From positions 62,001 to 126,000 of the forward strand of contig SVFZ01000052.1 of NCBI GenBank assembly GCA_015056585.1: a stretch of 64,000 nucleotides of DNA, given 5' to 3'. Numbering within the stretch: position 1 is the stretch's first letter; each line of letters opens with the position of its first letter. A program made the translations under genes and the position numbers. This document shows, piece by piece, positions 16,589 to 25,062 of this stretch. The DNA is from Butyrivibrio sp. GTDB lineage: Bacteria > Bacillota > Clostridia > Lachnospirales > Lachnospiraceae. The notes under the pieces were generated by a model. It did no database searches. It was not told where the DNA came from and was given only the letters and a program-made list of their open reading frames with translations.

Positions 16589-17275
16589 TCAGTCTACTTT
16601 ATTCTTTTTGAAAATATAAGTTTTTCTCTCATTTCCTGAAAGAAGTTTCTTGATATTGGTTCTGTGCTGATAGAAGGCCAGCACTGTCATTATAAGAGCT
16701 ATAACATACATCTCTATACGCAGCGGCTGTGACATCAGGTCCATACCAAGAAGCCCCATCTGTCCTGTTATCACAAGCTGAATAAAGAAACATGTATAAA
16801 GACACAGACTTCCAAGTGATACAAAATGTGTAATATTAAACGGAATAAGGAATGCCAAAAGACCCACAATTACAAAAGACCAGTGCATTGCAATTATGTA
16901 TCCTGAAGTAACCGCAATTCCTTTTCCTCCCTTGAAATTAAGGAAAAACGGAAAATCATGGCCTATAACACATCCAAAGGCTGTATAAATCTTAAGAAGC
17001 CAGGTATACTGAGCATATATATCAGCCGGAAGAACTTTTTTGGCAATAAGTCCTGTTACAAAAATCGCCACAATACATTTGATCATATCCCCAAAGAGAA
17101 CCGTAAATCCGGCTTTTGCTCCGAGAGTCCTCAGAGTGTTGGTAGTTCCTGCGTTTCCGCTTCCAACCTTTCTGATATCAACACCCTTTAATCTGCCATA
17201 GAACACTGCAGTCTGGATTGTGCCAAAGGCATATCCGATCAAAGCACTTATAATTCTCACCACCAACAAATTCAT
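16589..17275 (-). CDS. plsY: Acyl-phosphate:glycerol-3-phosphate acyltransferase
   Basis: 228 residues, five or so membrane helices. The three PlsY motifs are present: GSGNAGTTNTLRTLG near residue 37, GHDFPFFLNFKGGKGIAVTSG near 105, and the C-terminal RHRTNI equivalent QHRTNIKKLLSGNE. It acylates glycerol 3-phosphate with acyl phosphate made by PlsX (50198-51205) to give lysophosphatidate. Its ATG directly abuts the der stop, indicating coupling. Confidence 0.95.
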   Translation of the reverse strand: MNLLVVRIISALIGYAFGTIQTAVFYGRLKGVDIRKVGSGNAGTTNTLRTLGAKAGFTVLFGDMIKCIVAIFVTGLIAKKVLPADIYAQYTWLLKIYTAFGCVIGHDFPFFLNFKGGKGIAVTSGYIIAMHWSFVIVGLLAFLIPFNITHFVSLGSLCLYTCFFIQLVITGQMGLLGMDLMSQPLRIEMYVIALIMTVLAFYQHRTNIKKLLSGNERKTYIFKKNKVD

Positions 17276-18604
17276 TTATTTATCCTCTTTTCTCTCCCTT
17301 ATGATGAACCTGAGAGGTGTCCCCTTAAATCCAAATGCCTCTCTTATCTGGTTCTCAATATATCTTGTATAACTAAAGTGCATGAGCTTTTTGTCATTCA
17401 CAAAGATAACAAATGTAGGTGGCTTAACAGCTGCCTGGGTAATGTAATAGAGCTTTAAAATTTTGCCCTTGTCACTTGGTGGCTGCTGCATAACAACTGC
17501 CTGAGTCATGATCTCATTGAGCACACCTGTGGAAACTCTCATAGCGTGATTCTCGGAAACCATGTCAATCATGTCATATAGTTTAACAAGTCTCTGCCCG
17601 GTTTCAGCAGAAATAAATATGATCTCTGCATAGTTCATGAAAGAAAGAGTGTTCCTGATATCTTTCGTAAACTCTTTTACCGAATGATTGTCCTTCTCAA
17701 TAAGATCCCACTTATTGACAGCAATGATAACCGCTTTGCCGCTTTCATGAGCAATTCCGGCAATCTTCGCATCCTGCTCCGTAACACCTTCCTCAGCGTT
17801 GATTACAAGAATGGCGATATCGGCTCTTTCAACAGCGCCTACCGTCCTGACGATCATGTAGTGCTCAAGCTCATCCTTTACCTTGTTTTTACGACGAAGT
17901 CCCGCTGTGTCGATAAAGGTATATTTCTTACCGTTATACTTAACCTCTGTGTCTATGGCATCCCTTGTGGTTCCTGCTATGTCAGATACTATAAGTCTGT
18001 TCTCGCCTATAAGCTTGTTGATAATAGATGACTTTCCTACATTCGGCTTACCGATAATGGCAATTTTCGTAGTGTCATCATCATCGTCGTTTGTAGCATC
18101 CTTATTGAAATGACTTACAACTTCCTCAAGAAGATCACCGATTCCCTGCTTGTTTACAGCAGAAATAGGGAAAGGCTCACCTATTCCGAGATTGTAAAAC
18201 TCATATACATCAAGGGAATCCCTGTTATAATTGTCAACCTTGTTTACACAAAGAACTATGGGCTTGCCGCTGCGCCTAAGCATATCGGCAACCTTTGAGT
18301 CTGCGTCAGTCAGGCCCTGCTTGACGTCCACCATAAAAATAATGACATCAGCAGTGTCAATAGCGATCTGCGCCTGCTCTCTCATCTGTGAAAGGATGAT
18401 ATCTTTGGAATCAGGCTCAATACCGCCTGTATCAATAAGAGTAAAGCTGTTATTCAGCCATTCCACATCCTGATATATTCTGTCTCTTGTTACGCCGGGT
18501 GTATCCTGAACAATAGCAATCCTGCTTCCTGCCAGCGCATTAAACAACGTCGATTTCCCGACATTTGGTCTTCCGACCACTGCCACAATATTTTTCTTAC
18601 TCAT
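17276..18604 (-). CDS. der: Ribosome-assembly GTPase Der (EngA)
   Basis: 442 residues with two tandem GTPase domains: first G1 GRPNVGKSTLF at 10-20 with DTPGVT and NKVD; second G1 GKPNVGKSSII near 186 with DTAG and NKWD; then a KH-like C-terminal domain (PPTFVIFVNDKKLMHFSYTRYIENQIREAF). Der acts in 50S subunit maturation. Placed between a radical SAM protein gene and plsY, a common Firmicute order. Confidence 0.97.
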   Translation of the reverse strand: MSKKNIVAVVGRPNVGKSTLFNALAGSRIAIVQDTPGVTRDRIYQDVEWLNNSFTLIDTGGIEPDSKDIILSQMREQAQIAIDTADVIIFMVDVKQGLTDADSKVADMLRRSGKPIVLCVNKVDNYNRDSLDVYEFYNLGIGEPFPISAVNKQGIGDLLEEVVSHFNKDATNDDDDDTTKIAIIGKPNVGKSSIINKLIGENRLIVSDIAGTTRDAIDTEVKYNGKKYTFIDTAGLRRKNKVKDELEHYMIVRTVGAVERADIAILVINAEEGVTEQDAKIAGIAHESGKAVIIAVNKWDLIEKDNHSVKEFTKDIRNTLSFMNYAEIIFISAETGQRLVKLYDMIDMVSENHAMRVSTGVLNEIMTQAVVMQQPPSDKGKILKLYYITQAAVKPPTFVIFVNDKKLMHFSYTRYIENQIREAFGFKGTPLRFIIRERKEDK

Positions 18605-18670
18605 ATAAAACCTTTTCTTTCAAATAAACTAAAGTACAAAATAATCCTGAACAAAAAACGTAAATGTCCT

Positions 18671-20035
18671 TTAATACAATTCTATATCTTCCACCGGAAT
18701 TCCGAAAAGAGCAGCCACAAGGTCGTGTCCGTCGCATTTTGAAATGCCAACCTTTACGCCCAGTTCTCTTTCTATATCCGAAATTCTTACATCATCAAGA
18801 AGATAATCCTCTCCGCTTCTTAAGAGGTTCTCCGGAAGATACAAAGTTTCTCCCAGATCTTTGCCCTTTAGCTGCTTAATGATATCCTGTCCGGTAAGAA
18901 GACCGGAAACTGTAATCCTCTCACCAAAAAACTCATTGATTATCTCATAAACATTGACCTTAAGTCCAGTACAAACTTCGCAGGCTCTTTGAGCCAGCTC
19001 TTTTATGCATGGATAAACAAGTCTTCCGGTGGCAATTGAAATTGTTCTGTTAAGGCCATTTAAATAATCCTTATGAGTCTTAAGTACGCTGTTGAAAGCT
19101 TCTTCATACTCATTTATAAGAAGCCTCATCATGCCTACACCGTTCTCAAGCTGTATATATCCGTCGTACCTTTCTTCCTCAGGGAAAGGTCTTCCTGCAA
19201 GAAAATACCACTCATCGGAAGCGTGGATAAAGTGAATCCCGTGCTCTGAATATATTTTCTTTTGCCAGCTCTCAATCTCATCGATGACTTCTATGGCATC
19301 GTCATGTGTAAAAGGCTCAAGAGGGTAAAGCCCGTCTCTGTATTTGGAAAGCCCCACCGGCACCACAGACACACTCTGAAGATTAGGAATATACTTAGTA
19401 AGATCTCTTATAGACCTTGTGAGTTCTTCCTTGTCATTAACTCCCTTGCACAGAACAATCTGGCCGTTAAGCTCAATTCCTGTTCCCGGAGCACAGAGCC
19501 TGTCCACCTTTTTAAGCGCCTCTCCGGCAAATCTGTTGCCCAGCATCTTGCATCTAAGCTCCGGATTTGTTGTCTGGAAAGAAACATTTATAGGTGAAAG
19601 GTGGTATTTTAATATCCTGTCTATATCCGCATCTGACATATTTGTCAGTGTCACATAATTTCCCTGTAAAAAAGAGAGTCTTGAATCGTCATCCTTGAAA
19701 TAAAGAGTAGGTCTCATTCCCTTTGGCATCTGGTCTATAAAACAAAAAATGCATTTATTGCTGCAAGATCTGTAATCATCCATCAGACCGTTTTCAAATT
19801 CAATTCCAAGGTCCTCGTCAAAATCTTTATCAATATCAAGAAGCCACTCTTCGCCATCAGCTTTTTTTATGAGAACATCCAGATGATCATCCTGTACAAG
19901 ATACTGAAAATCAAAGATGTCCGTCAGTTCCTGGTCGTTTATCTTAAGGAGAATATCTCCCGGCTCTATATTCATTTCTTCGGCAATACTTCCTTCAAGG
20001 ACAGTGCCGATCTTATGTCCTTCGTATTTCTTCAT
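18671..20035 (-). CDS. Radical SAM protein with N-terminal PDZ and C-terminal DUF512
   Basis: 454 residues, matching the TIGR03279-type family. Residues 1-65 form a PDZ-like domain (GSIAEEMNIEPGDILLKIND). The radical SAM cluster C91-S-N-K-C95-I-F-C98 follows, then FLQGNYVTLTN. The C-terminal half carries DUF512 motifs (SVVPVGLSKYR, GVGMMRLLINEYEEAF, GRLVYPC, LTGQDI). Fe-S enzyme of unknown reaction, frequently next to der in Firmicutes. It heads the operon with der, plsY and gpsA. Confidence 0.88.
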   Translation of the reverse strand: MKKYEGHKIGTVLEGSIAEEMNIEPGDILLKINDQELTDIFDFQYLVQDDHLDVLIKKADGEEWLLDIDKDFDEDLGIEFENGLMDDYRSCSNKCIFCFIDQMPKGMRPTLYFKDDDSRLSFLQGNYVTLTNMSDADIDRILKYHLSPINVSFQTTNPELRCKMLGNRFAGEALKKVDRLCAPGTGIELNGQIVLCKGVNDKEELTRSIRDLTKYIPNLQSVSVVPVGLSKYRDGLYPLEPFTHDDAIEVIDEIESWQKKIYSEHGIHFIHASDEWYFLAGRPFPEEERYDGYIQLENGVGMMRLLINEYEEAFNSVLKTHKDYLNGLNRTISIATGRLVYPCIKELAQRACEVCTGLKVNVYEIINEFFGERITVSGLLTGQDIIKQLKGKDLGETLYLPENLLRSGEDYLLDDVRISDIERELGVKVGISKCDGHDLVAALFGIPVEDIELY

Positions 20036-20103
20036 AGATCAAATTCTTTCAAAGCGCAATATGGCGCACATTTCCACTCTTTTATTAATGCATACTGTAT
20101 ATT

Positions 20104-20132
20104 ATTATACATGAATTTCCTTGACGTGTCAG
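20104..20132 (-). promoter_or_regulatory. Promoter of the radical SAM-der-plsY-gpsA operon
   Basis: Minus strand: CTGACA (20132-20127), 17-base spacer, perfect TATAAT (20109-20104), about 70 bases before the first ATG. On the plus strand TTGACG at 20121 overlaps it and may be the -35 of prs, with TTAAAA or TAAAAC as a poor -10. Confidence 0.75.
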
Positions 20133-20205
20133 TAAATCTAATGTTAAAACAATATAAGTAAAGGTATGTTTACACGAAATTCAATCAAATACAAAGGGGA
20201 TTATT

Positions 20206-21405
20206 ATGCCAGATTTTCACAAACTGGAAGGCACTATTCCGGTAGCTCCACTAAGCCTGATTGTAATGGAATCAGCAAAAGAACTGGGTAACAGCGTTGA
20301 TAATTATATCTCACAATTCAGGCATGAACTCTACAAAATGCCCGAAAATGATCCTGCTTTTCACGGCTATGTAAAAGATAGCTATAAAGTCAAATACAGC
20401 CTCGACAGATTTGGAAGCGGTGAAGCAAAATGCACCATCAACCAGAGTGTTCGCGGCAATGATGTCTACATTCTTACGGATGTCTGCAATTACAGCATTA
20501 CTTACAAAATGTACAATTACGTCAATCACAAATCTCCCGATGACCATTATCAGGATCTTAAACGTGTTATTGGTGCTTTGACCGGTAAAGCCAAGAGAAT
20601 AAATGTCATTATGCCCTTCCTTTATGAAGGCAGACAACACAAGAGAAATGCTCAGGAGTCCCTGGATGCAGCTCAGATGTTCAAAGAGCTCCACGACATG
20701 GGTATTACAAACTTTATCACTTTCGATGCCCACGACCCAAGAATCTCTAACGCTGAGCCCTTGGGAGGCTTTGACAACTTCCTTGCTTCCTATCAGTTTA
20801 TGAAGGCTCTTTTATCTCATATTGATGACCTTATCGTTGATAAGGATCACCTCACTGTCATCTCTCCTGATGAGGGAGCCCTTGACAGAGCTGTTTATTT
20901 TGCCAACGTTATCGGTGCAGATACCGGTATGTTCTATAAGAGACGTGATTATGCCCACGTAGTAAACGGAACCAACCCAATCGTTGCTCACGAATTCCTT
21001 GGATCTGACATCTCGGGAAGAGACGTTATCGTCATCGATGATATGATCTCCTCCGGCTCAAGTATGATAGATACTGCAAAGCAGCTCAAGAACATGGGTG
21101 CAAAAAGAGTATTCATCTGCACTACCTTTGGTCTCTTCACCGATGGTATGAGCAAATTCGATGAAGGCTATAAAAACGGTTACTTTGATGCAGTTATAAC
21201 CACAAACCTCACATATATGAGCGAGGATGTTACTTCCAGAGAATATATCTACATCGCGGATATGGGCAAATTCCTTGCAACAATAATAGATTTCCTTAAC
21301 CACGATGCATCCATGTCAACAGTTAATATGCCAACAGAAAAGATTCACGAAATTGTCGGCAGATACAATTCAGGCTGTAAGAAGCCTAATGAACTGTTTG
21401 ATTAA
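20206..21405 (+). CDS. prs: Ribose-phosphate pyrophosphokinase, long divergent form
   Basis: 399 residues against about 315 for classical PRPP synthetase. The PRPP-binding loop VIVIDDMISSGSS and following KRVFICTTFGLFTDG are clear, as are YEGRQHKRN (the ARQD-like ATP loop), FDAHDPR and TVISPDEGALDRAVYFA. It makes PRPP from ribose 5-phosphate and ATP for nucleotide, His and Trp synthesis. The N-terminus has an extra 60-70 residues and the C-terminus about 20; a long subfamily of this kind is what I recall from Lachnospiraceae, so whether a second, classical copy exists elsewhere matters. Start has AAAGGGG. Its last 20 bases overlap the convergent histidine kinase gene. Confidence 0.88.
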   Translation: MPDFHKLEGTIPVAPLSLIVMESAKELGNSVDNYISQFRHELYKMPENDPAFHGYVKDSYKVKYSLDRFGSGEAKCTINQSVRGNDVYILTDVCNYSITYKMYNYVNHKSPDDHYQDLKRVIGALTGKAKRINVIMPFLYEGRQHKRNAQESLDAAQMFKELHDMGITNFITFDAHDPRISNAEPLGGFDNFLASYQFMKALLSHIDDLIVDKDHLTVISPDEGALDRAVYFANVIGADTGMFYKRRDYAHVVNGTNPIVAHEFLGSDISGRDVIVIDDMISSGSSMIDTAKQLKNMGAKRVFICTTFGLFTDGMSKFDEGYKNGYFDAVITTNLTYMSEDVTSREYIYIADMGKFLATIIDFLNHDASMSTVNMPTEKIHEIVGRYNSGCKKPNELFD

Positions 21406-22297
21406 ATGTGATGATCGTCTGAAAAAGATCTCCATGGAGCCTTACTTCAAATGCAGCATTCTGCAGGCGGGTAAGGCTCTTTGCTATTGAAAGGCCAAGT
21501 CCGTAACCGCTTGTACTTCTTGACTCATCTCCTCTCACGAAACGCTCTGAAAGGTCCTCCGCATCTATATTTATTCCCACAGCAGATACATTTTTCAGGG
21601 AAAAGATAATCTTTTCGTCCTTCTCTTTTATCTCAATACTTACGATAGTGCCATTAAGTGCGTATTTGAAGATGTTTCCGAAAAGATTGTCAATCACTCT
21701 CCACAAAAGTTCCGGATCCGCATAAGTCATGACCTTTGCCTTTTCATGAAAAAAATGAGGTATAAGCCTCTTTTCCTCAAAAGCGTCGTAATTTTCGCCA
21801 ATGCACTGATTTATCATTTCCACAATATCAATAAGGCACATCTTTGCCACAACAGATCCTGAACTTAGTTTTGAAGCCTCCACAAGATCTTCTGTGAGGC
21901 TTTTTAGTTTAAAGGACTTTTCTTCCAAAATTTTAAGGTAAGCTTCTGTCTTGGGGCTTACTGATTTCTCTCTTTTTATCAGTCCGACATAATTTATGAT
22001 CGATGTAAGGGGAGTTTTGATATCGTGAGATACATTTGTTATAAGACTTGCCTTTAGCCTCTCGGCTTTTGTACTTTTATCGACGGCTTCTTCGATGATA
22101 GAACCTATGGAATTTACAGTATCTGCCAGCGCCCTGTTATCGAAAAACAGATTCTTTGCATCAACCTTTGCTGAGATATTGCCTTCTTTTATCTGTTTAA
22201 GTACAGTCAGTATTTTCTGTCTGTCTCTGTACTGTTTATAGGCAAAAGCCATAAGAAAAGCCGCAAAAAATATATAAGGTAAAAAAATCATTGCCAT
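21386..22297 (-). CDS. Sensor histidine kinase
   Basis: 303 residues. One N-terminal membrane helix (residues 3-20) without a second one, so no large extracellular sensor domain; a HAMP-like linker (about 21-75); HisKA with phosphorylated H91 in VSHDIKTPLTSI; HATPase_c with N-box VIDNLFGNIFKYA and G-box SGYGLGLSIAK. It begins one base after the response regulator stop. The single short membrane anchor and VanS-like core suggest it senses a membrane or intracellular signal. Its 3' end overlaps prs by 20 bases. Confidence 0.9.
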   Translation of the reverse strand: MAMIFLPYIFFAAFLMAFAYKQYRDRQKILTVLKQIKEGNISAKVDAKNLFFDNRALADTVNSIGSIIEEAVDKSTKAERLKASLITNVSHDIKTPLTSIINYVGLIKREKSVSPKTEAYLKILEEKSFKLKSLTEDLVEASKLSSGSVVAKMCLIDIVEMINQCIGENYDAFEEKRLIPHFFHEKAKVMTYADPELLWRVIDNLFGNIFKYALNGTIVSIEIKEKDEKIIFSLKNVSAVGINIDAEDLSERFVRGDESRSTSGYGLGLSIAKSLTRLQNAAFEVRLHGDLFQTIITFNQTVH

Positions 22298-22993
22298 TTA
22301 CAGATCCTCTACCTTATATCCCACACCCCAGACCAGTTTTAAAAACTTCGGGTCCTTGGGATTTATCTCTATCTTTTCTCTGATGTGTCTGATATGCACT
22401 GTTACGGTGTTTTCCGCCCTGAAGCCATCTGTGTAGTTCTGCCAGATGTTCTCAAAAATCTGCTCGATGGAATACACCTTTCCTTTATTCTTTACAAGAA
22501 AAAGTAAAATACTGTGCTCTATTGGTGTAAGCCTCACTTCATCACCGTACACAAAGCAGGTTTTGGCATTTTCATCAAGACACAAACCTCCGCTTGAATA
22601 GAGCCCCGTAACATTCATTTCAGAGCCAAGAGACATGTACCTTCTTAGATTTGACTTTACTCTGGCCACAAGTTCAAGGGGATTAAAAGGCTTTGTCATA
22701 TAATCATCAGCTCCCAGGTTAAGTCCCAGTATCTTGTCCGCATCCTCTGATTTTGCTGATAAAAAAATAACCGGTATTGAGCTCTTTTTCCTGATTTCCT
22801 TTATAAGCCTTATTCCGTCCATGTTTGGCATCATAATATCTATAACCGCCAGATGGATCTTATTCGTCTTAAGTACCTCAATTGCTTCAAAGCCGTCATA
22901 CGCCTTAAGAACGTTAAATCCGTCTTCACATAAATACAGTTCTATCGAATCGACAATTTCCTTATCGTCGTCACATATAAGTATATTTTCCAT
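22298..22993 (-). CDS. OmpR-family response regulator
   Basis: 231 residues. Receiver domain with acidic triad D8-D9-D10, phosphoacceptor D52 in AVIDIMMPNMDG, threonine/serine in FLSAKSED, and lysine in YMTKPFNP; C-terminal winged helix (RLTPIEHSILLFLVKNKGKVYSIEQIFENIW, then ENTVTVHIRHIREKIE and VWGVGYKVE). Cognate of the adjacent histidine kinase. VanR-like in outline; the target genes are unknown, and nothing next to it looks like an obvious regulon. Confidence 0.93.
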   Translation of the reverse strand: MENILICDDDKEIVDSIELYLCEDGFNVLKAYDGFEAIEVLKTNKIHLAVIDIMMPNMDGIRLIKEIRKKSSIPVIFLSAKSEDADKILGLNLGADDYMTKPFNPLELVARVKSNLRRYMSLGSEMNVTGLYSSGGLCLDENAKTCFVYGDEVRLTPIEHSILLFLVKNKGKVYSIEQIFENIWQNYTDGFRAENTVTVHIRHIREKIEINPKDPKFLKLVWGVGYKVEDL

Positions 22994-23069
22994 AACTATC
23001 CTTATTAAATAATTAATGCATTTAAATCATTAAAACTTAATCCAAAAATATTTTGTAACAAGTGTCTGC

Positions 23070-23939
23070 TCAACTCTTTAGAGCTAGAAAAGCAGCAAGA
23101 TTTCCCCTCTTTTCATGATGAATTCTGTGGGAAAACAAAAGATCAGGATTACATCTTGTACATACATCCGTAATAAGAATGTTTTCTTCCTTCACTCCGC
23201 TTTTAAGGAGAGTAAGTTTTATTACATTCCAAAGGTACAATCTGAATTTCTCCTTGGGATAAGCCACCAGTAGATTATATTTATCAATCTCTTCCTCAGA
23301 AAAAGAATCAAAAAACTGCTCTGCAACATCCATTCCAATTTCGTAACAGGGCCCGCAAATTGAAGGTCCCACTGCACATACAAGGTCAGATGGATTACTG
23401 CCATAGTTTTCATGCATAAGTCCTATGGCATTTGCTGCAATTTCTCCTTTTGTTCCCTTCCAGCCCGAGTGAACAAGACCAATTGCCTTTTTTACCGGAT
23501 CTACAATATAAACCGGCGGACAGTCGGCATGAAACGTGGAAAGGATTATACCCGGCACATTTGTTATAAGACCGTCCACATCAGTATAGTCGCGATCAGT
23601 AAACGGGCCTTTTCCCCTGTCTTCTTCGGTAATGACGCGCACATTCGTGGTATGCGTCTGAAATGTTGAGACAAAGTCCTTTCGGTTGTGCCCATGTCCC
23701 ATTATTTCCGAAATCCTACAGTAGTTCTCATCAACAGCTTCCTTATCGTCTCCTCGTGTATAGCTGAGATTCATGGACTCAAAGCATCCTTTGCTTACGC
23801 CTCCAAGCCTTGTACTGAAAAGATGGTCTACAATTCCAAGCTTCTCTATTTCAGGGAAAACAAGGTAATAAACTCCGTTCTTTTCCCTAAGCTCCATTGT
23901 TCTTTTATCGCCCGTGCGTTTTATTCTGATATTCTCCAT
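23070..23939 (-). CDS. pgeF: Peptidoglycan editing factor PgeF (multicopper-oxidase-like fold, YlmD family)
   Basis: 289 residues. Family motifs: FSTRLGGVSKG near residue 42, VSTFQTHTT near 90, DVDGLITN near 121, the metal-binding STFHADCPPVYIVD near 133-145 (His, Cys), GLVHSGWKGT near 153 (His) and GPSICGPCYEIG near 188. Known members remove misplaced L-Ser from peptidoglycan precursors or act as purine nucleoside phosphorylases; the protein is cytosolic. GAGGTG precedes the first ATG. It lies just upstream of yraN on the same strand. Confidence 0.9.
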   Translation of the reverse strand: MENIRIKRTGDKRTMELREKNGVYYLVFPEIEKLGIVDHLFSTRLGGVSKGCFESMNLSYTRGDDKEAVDENYCRISEIMGHGHNRKDFVSTFQTHTTNVRVITEEDRGKGPFTDRDYTDVDGLITNVPGIILSTFHADCPPVYIVDPVKKAIGLVHSGWKGTKGEIAANAIGLMHENYGSNPSDLVCAVGPSICGPCYEIGMDVAEQFFDSFSEEEIDKYNLLVAYPKEKFRLYLWNVIKLTLLKSGVKEENILITDVCTRCNPDLLFSHRIHHEKRGNLAAFLALKS

Positions 23940-24018
23940 ATTTTCACCTCTCCCCTAATACTATAATTCTTGACCATAATGTTCAAGAATGTATCACTTT
24001 ATCGCAAAATCTCTGCGT

Positions 24019-24384
24019 TTACGCTATATATTCAAAAGCGTTTTTAAGCCACTTAACAGTGACTGCATTCTGTACTCCTGAAATTGCAATAACATCGTAT
24101 CTGATTGGTAGATCAATGGATTTAAATCTGGAAAAAAGAAATAACTTAGAAATTCTGCAGATCTGCCTTTGCTTGGAAATATTAACAGCCTTTTCCGGTG
24201 GCCCGAAGCGATCACTGTTCCGATATTTTACTTCAATGAAACACAGGTAATCTTCATCTCGTGCGATAATATCAATCTCACCGTGCCTTACACGGTAATT
24301 ACGTTCTAAAACACTACCACCATTTGCATATATAAATTTACACGCAATATCTTCATAAAAGTCACCAATCCGTCTCTTATTCAC
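24019..24384 (-). CDS. yraN: UPF0102 / YraN-family endonuclease-like protein
   Basis: 121 residues starting with GTG at 24384, 10 bases after GGAGG. The restriction-endonuclease-like core is GEIDIIARD (acidic) followed by FIEVKYR, with an earlier Glu in FYEDIACKF. The biochemical role in the cell is not settled. In many Firmicutes it follows rnhB, as here apart from the two small flagellar-like genes and the palindrome in between. Confidence 0.88.
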   Translation of the reverse strand: MNKRRIGDFYEDIACKFIYANGGSVLERNYRVRHGEIDIIARDEDYLCFIEVKYRNSDRFGPPEKAVNISKQRQICRISKLFLFSRFKSIDLPIRYDVIAISGVQNAVTVKWLKNAFEYIA

Positions 24385-24411
24385 ACTATATAAACCTCCA
24401 TAAATACGGAA

Positions 24412-24433
24412 ACTTTGGCGATACGCCGGAAGT
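24412..24433. other. Small hairpin upstream of yraN
   Basis: ACTT-GGCG and CGCC-AAGT arms around an ATA loop, 28 bases before the yraN start. No T-run follows in either direction, so it is more likely a leader hairpin than a terminator. The rest of 24434-24560 is plain AT-rich sequence with nothing recognised. Confidence 0.4.
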
Positions 24434-24560
24434 CAATCTTATTTGACTGATCTAGCAAACAGCTGAAGAAATCAAAAGCTTGCTTAAAAACGAATATAAA
24501 AATAACATATCTAAGATAATCTGTAAAGAACTTTTTTAAATATCGTTATTATTCAGTCAT

Positions 24561-24746
24561 CTGCCCTTCCATGAGATGTGCATAAATGTGCAGTTCTCGG
24601 ACGAGGAGATAATTCATAAGATAAAAAATACAAGAACAAGGTGACTGTTTTGAACTACGTGATAGTCAACTTGTTCTTGTATTTTTATCTTAATGAATTA
24701 CGACGCAGACGAAAACAAACATTTATGCACACTCATAAAAGGGCTG
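24561..24746. repeat. Long imperfect intergenic palindrome A (about 186 bp)
   Basis: The two arms are near-complements over roughly 90 bases each, centred near 24655. Outer pairs: GCCCTT (24563) with AAGGGC (24739); TGTGCATAAATGT (24577-24589) with ACATTTATGCACA (24719-24731). Inner pairs: AATTCATAAGATAAAAAATA and on through CAAGAACAAGGTGACT (24611-24646) with its complement at 24664-24699. A weakly paired stretch separates the two blocks. Weaker complementarity continues outward to about 24545 and 24763. It could be folded RNA, a bidirectional terminator of unusual size, or a decayed MITE-like element; no target-site duplication is evident. Confidence 0.8.
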
Positions 24747-24760
24747 AAACGAATATATGA

Positions 24761-25057
24761 TCATTTCCGACTCTTATCTTTAGCCTTGATTTTGTCCATG
24801 GCGTCAACAAAGACAAGAACTTCGGCCACAACTTCGTAGAGCTCCGGAGGTATCATCTCTCCGATTTCAAGGCGCGATAAAGTCTCTGCCAGCTTATTGT
24901 CCTCATGAACAGGTATCTTGTTCTCTTTTGCCTGCTCGATGATCTTCTCTGCCAGAGCTCCTTTTCCGGAAGCTATGACCTTGGGGGCTCCGTCCTCATT
25001 GGGATCGTAGCCGAGCGCCACCGCGGTTTTTACTTTTTCTTTTTTGTTATCAGCCAT
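24761..25057 (-). CDS. Stand-alone FlhB C-terminal-domain-like protein (YlqH family)
   Basis: 98 residues matching the cytoplasmic domain of flagellar export switch proteins: AVALGYDPNEDGAPKVIASGKG, AEKIIEQAKENKIPVHED, LAETLSRLEIGEMIPPELYEVVAEVLVFV. The self-cleaving NPTH motif of true FlhB is missing and there are no membrane helices. It corresponds to B. subtilis YlqH, which also lies behind rnhB and ylqG. Function unknown. It starts 6 bases after the FliK-like gene. Confidence 0.85.
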   Translation of the reverse strand: MADNKKEKVKTAVALGYDPNEDGAPKVIASGKGALAEKIIEQAKENKIPVHEDNKLAETLSRLEIGEMIPPELYEVVAEVLVFVDAMDKIKAKDKSRK

Positions 25058-25062
25058 ATTTA

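Noticed and set aside
24640-24670. Possible CRISPR-like or direct repeats near palindrome A
   Set aside because: Repeats are inverted, not direct, and there are no spacers.
24561-24746. Palindrome A as a retron or group II intron
   Set aside because: No reverse transcriptase, msr/msd layout or intron domain V motif nearby.
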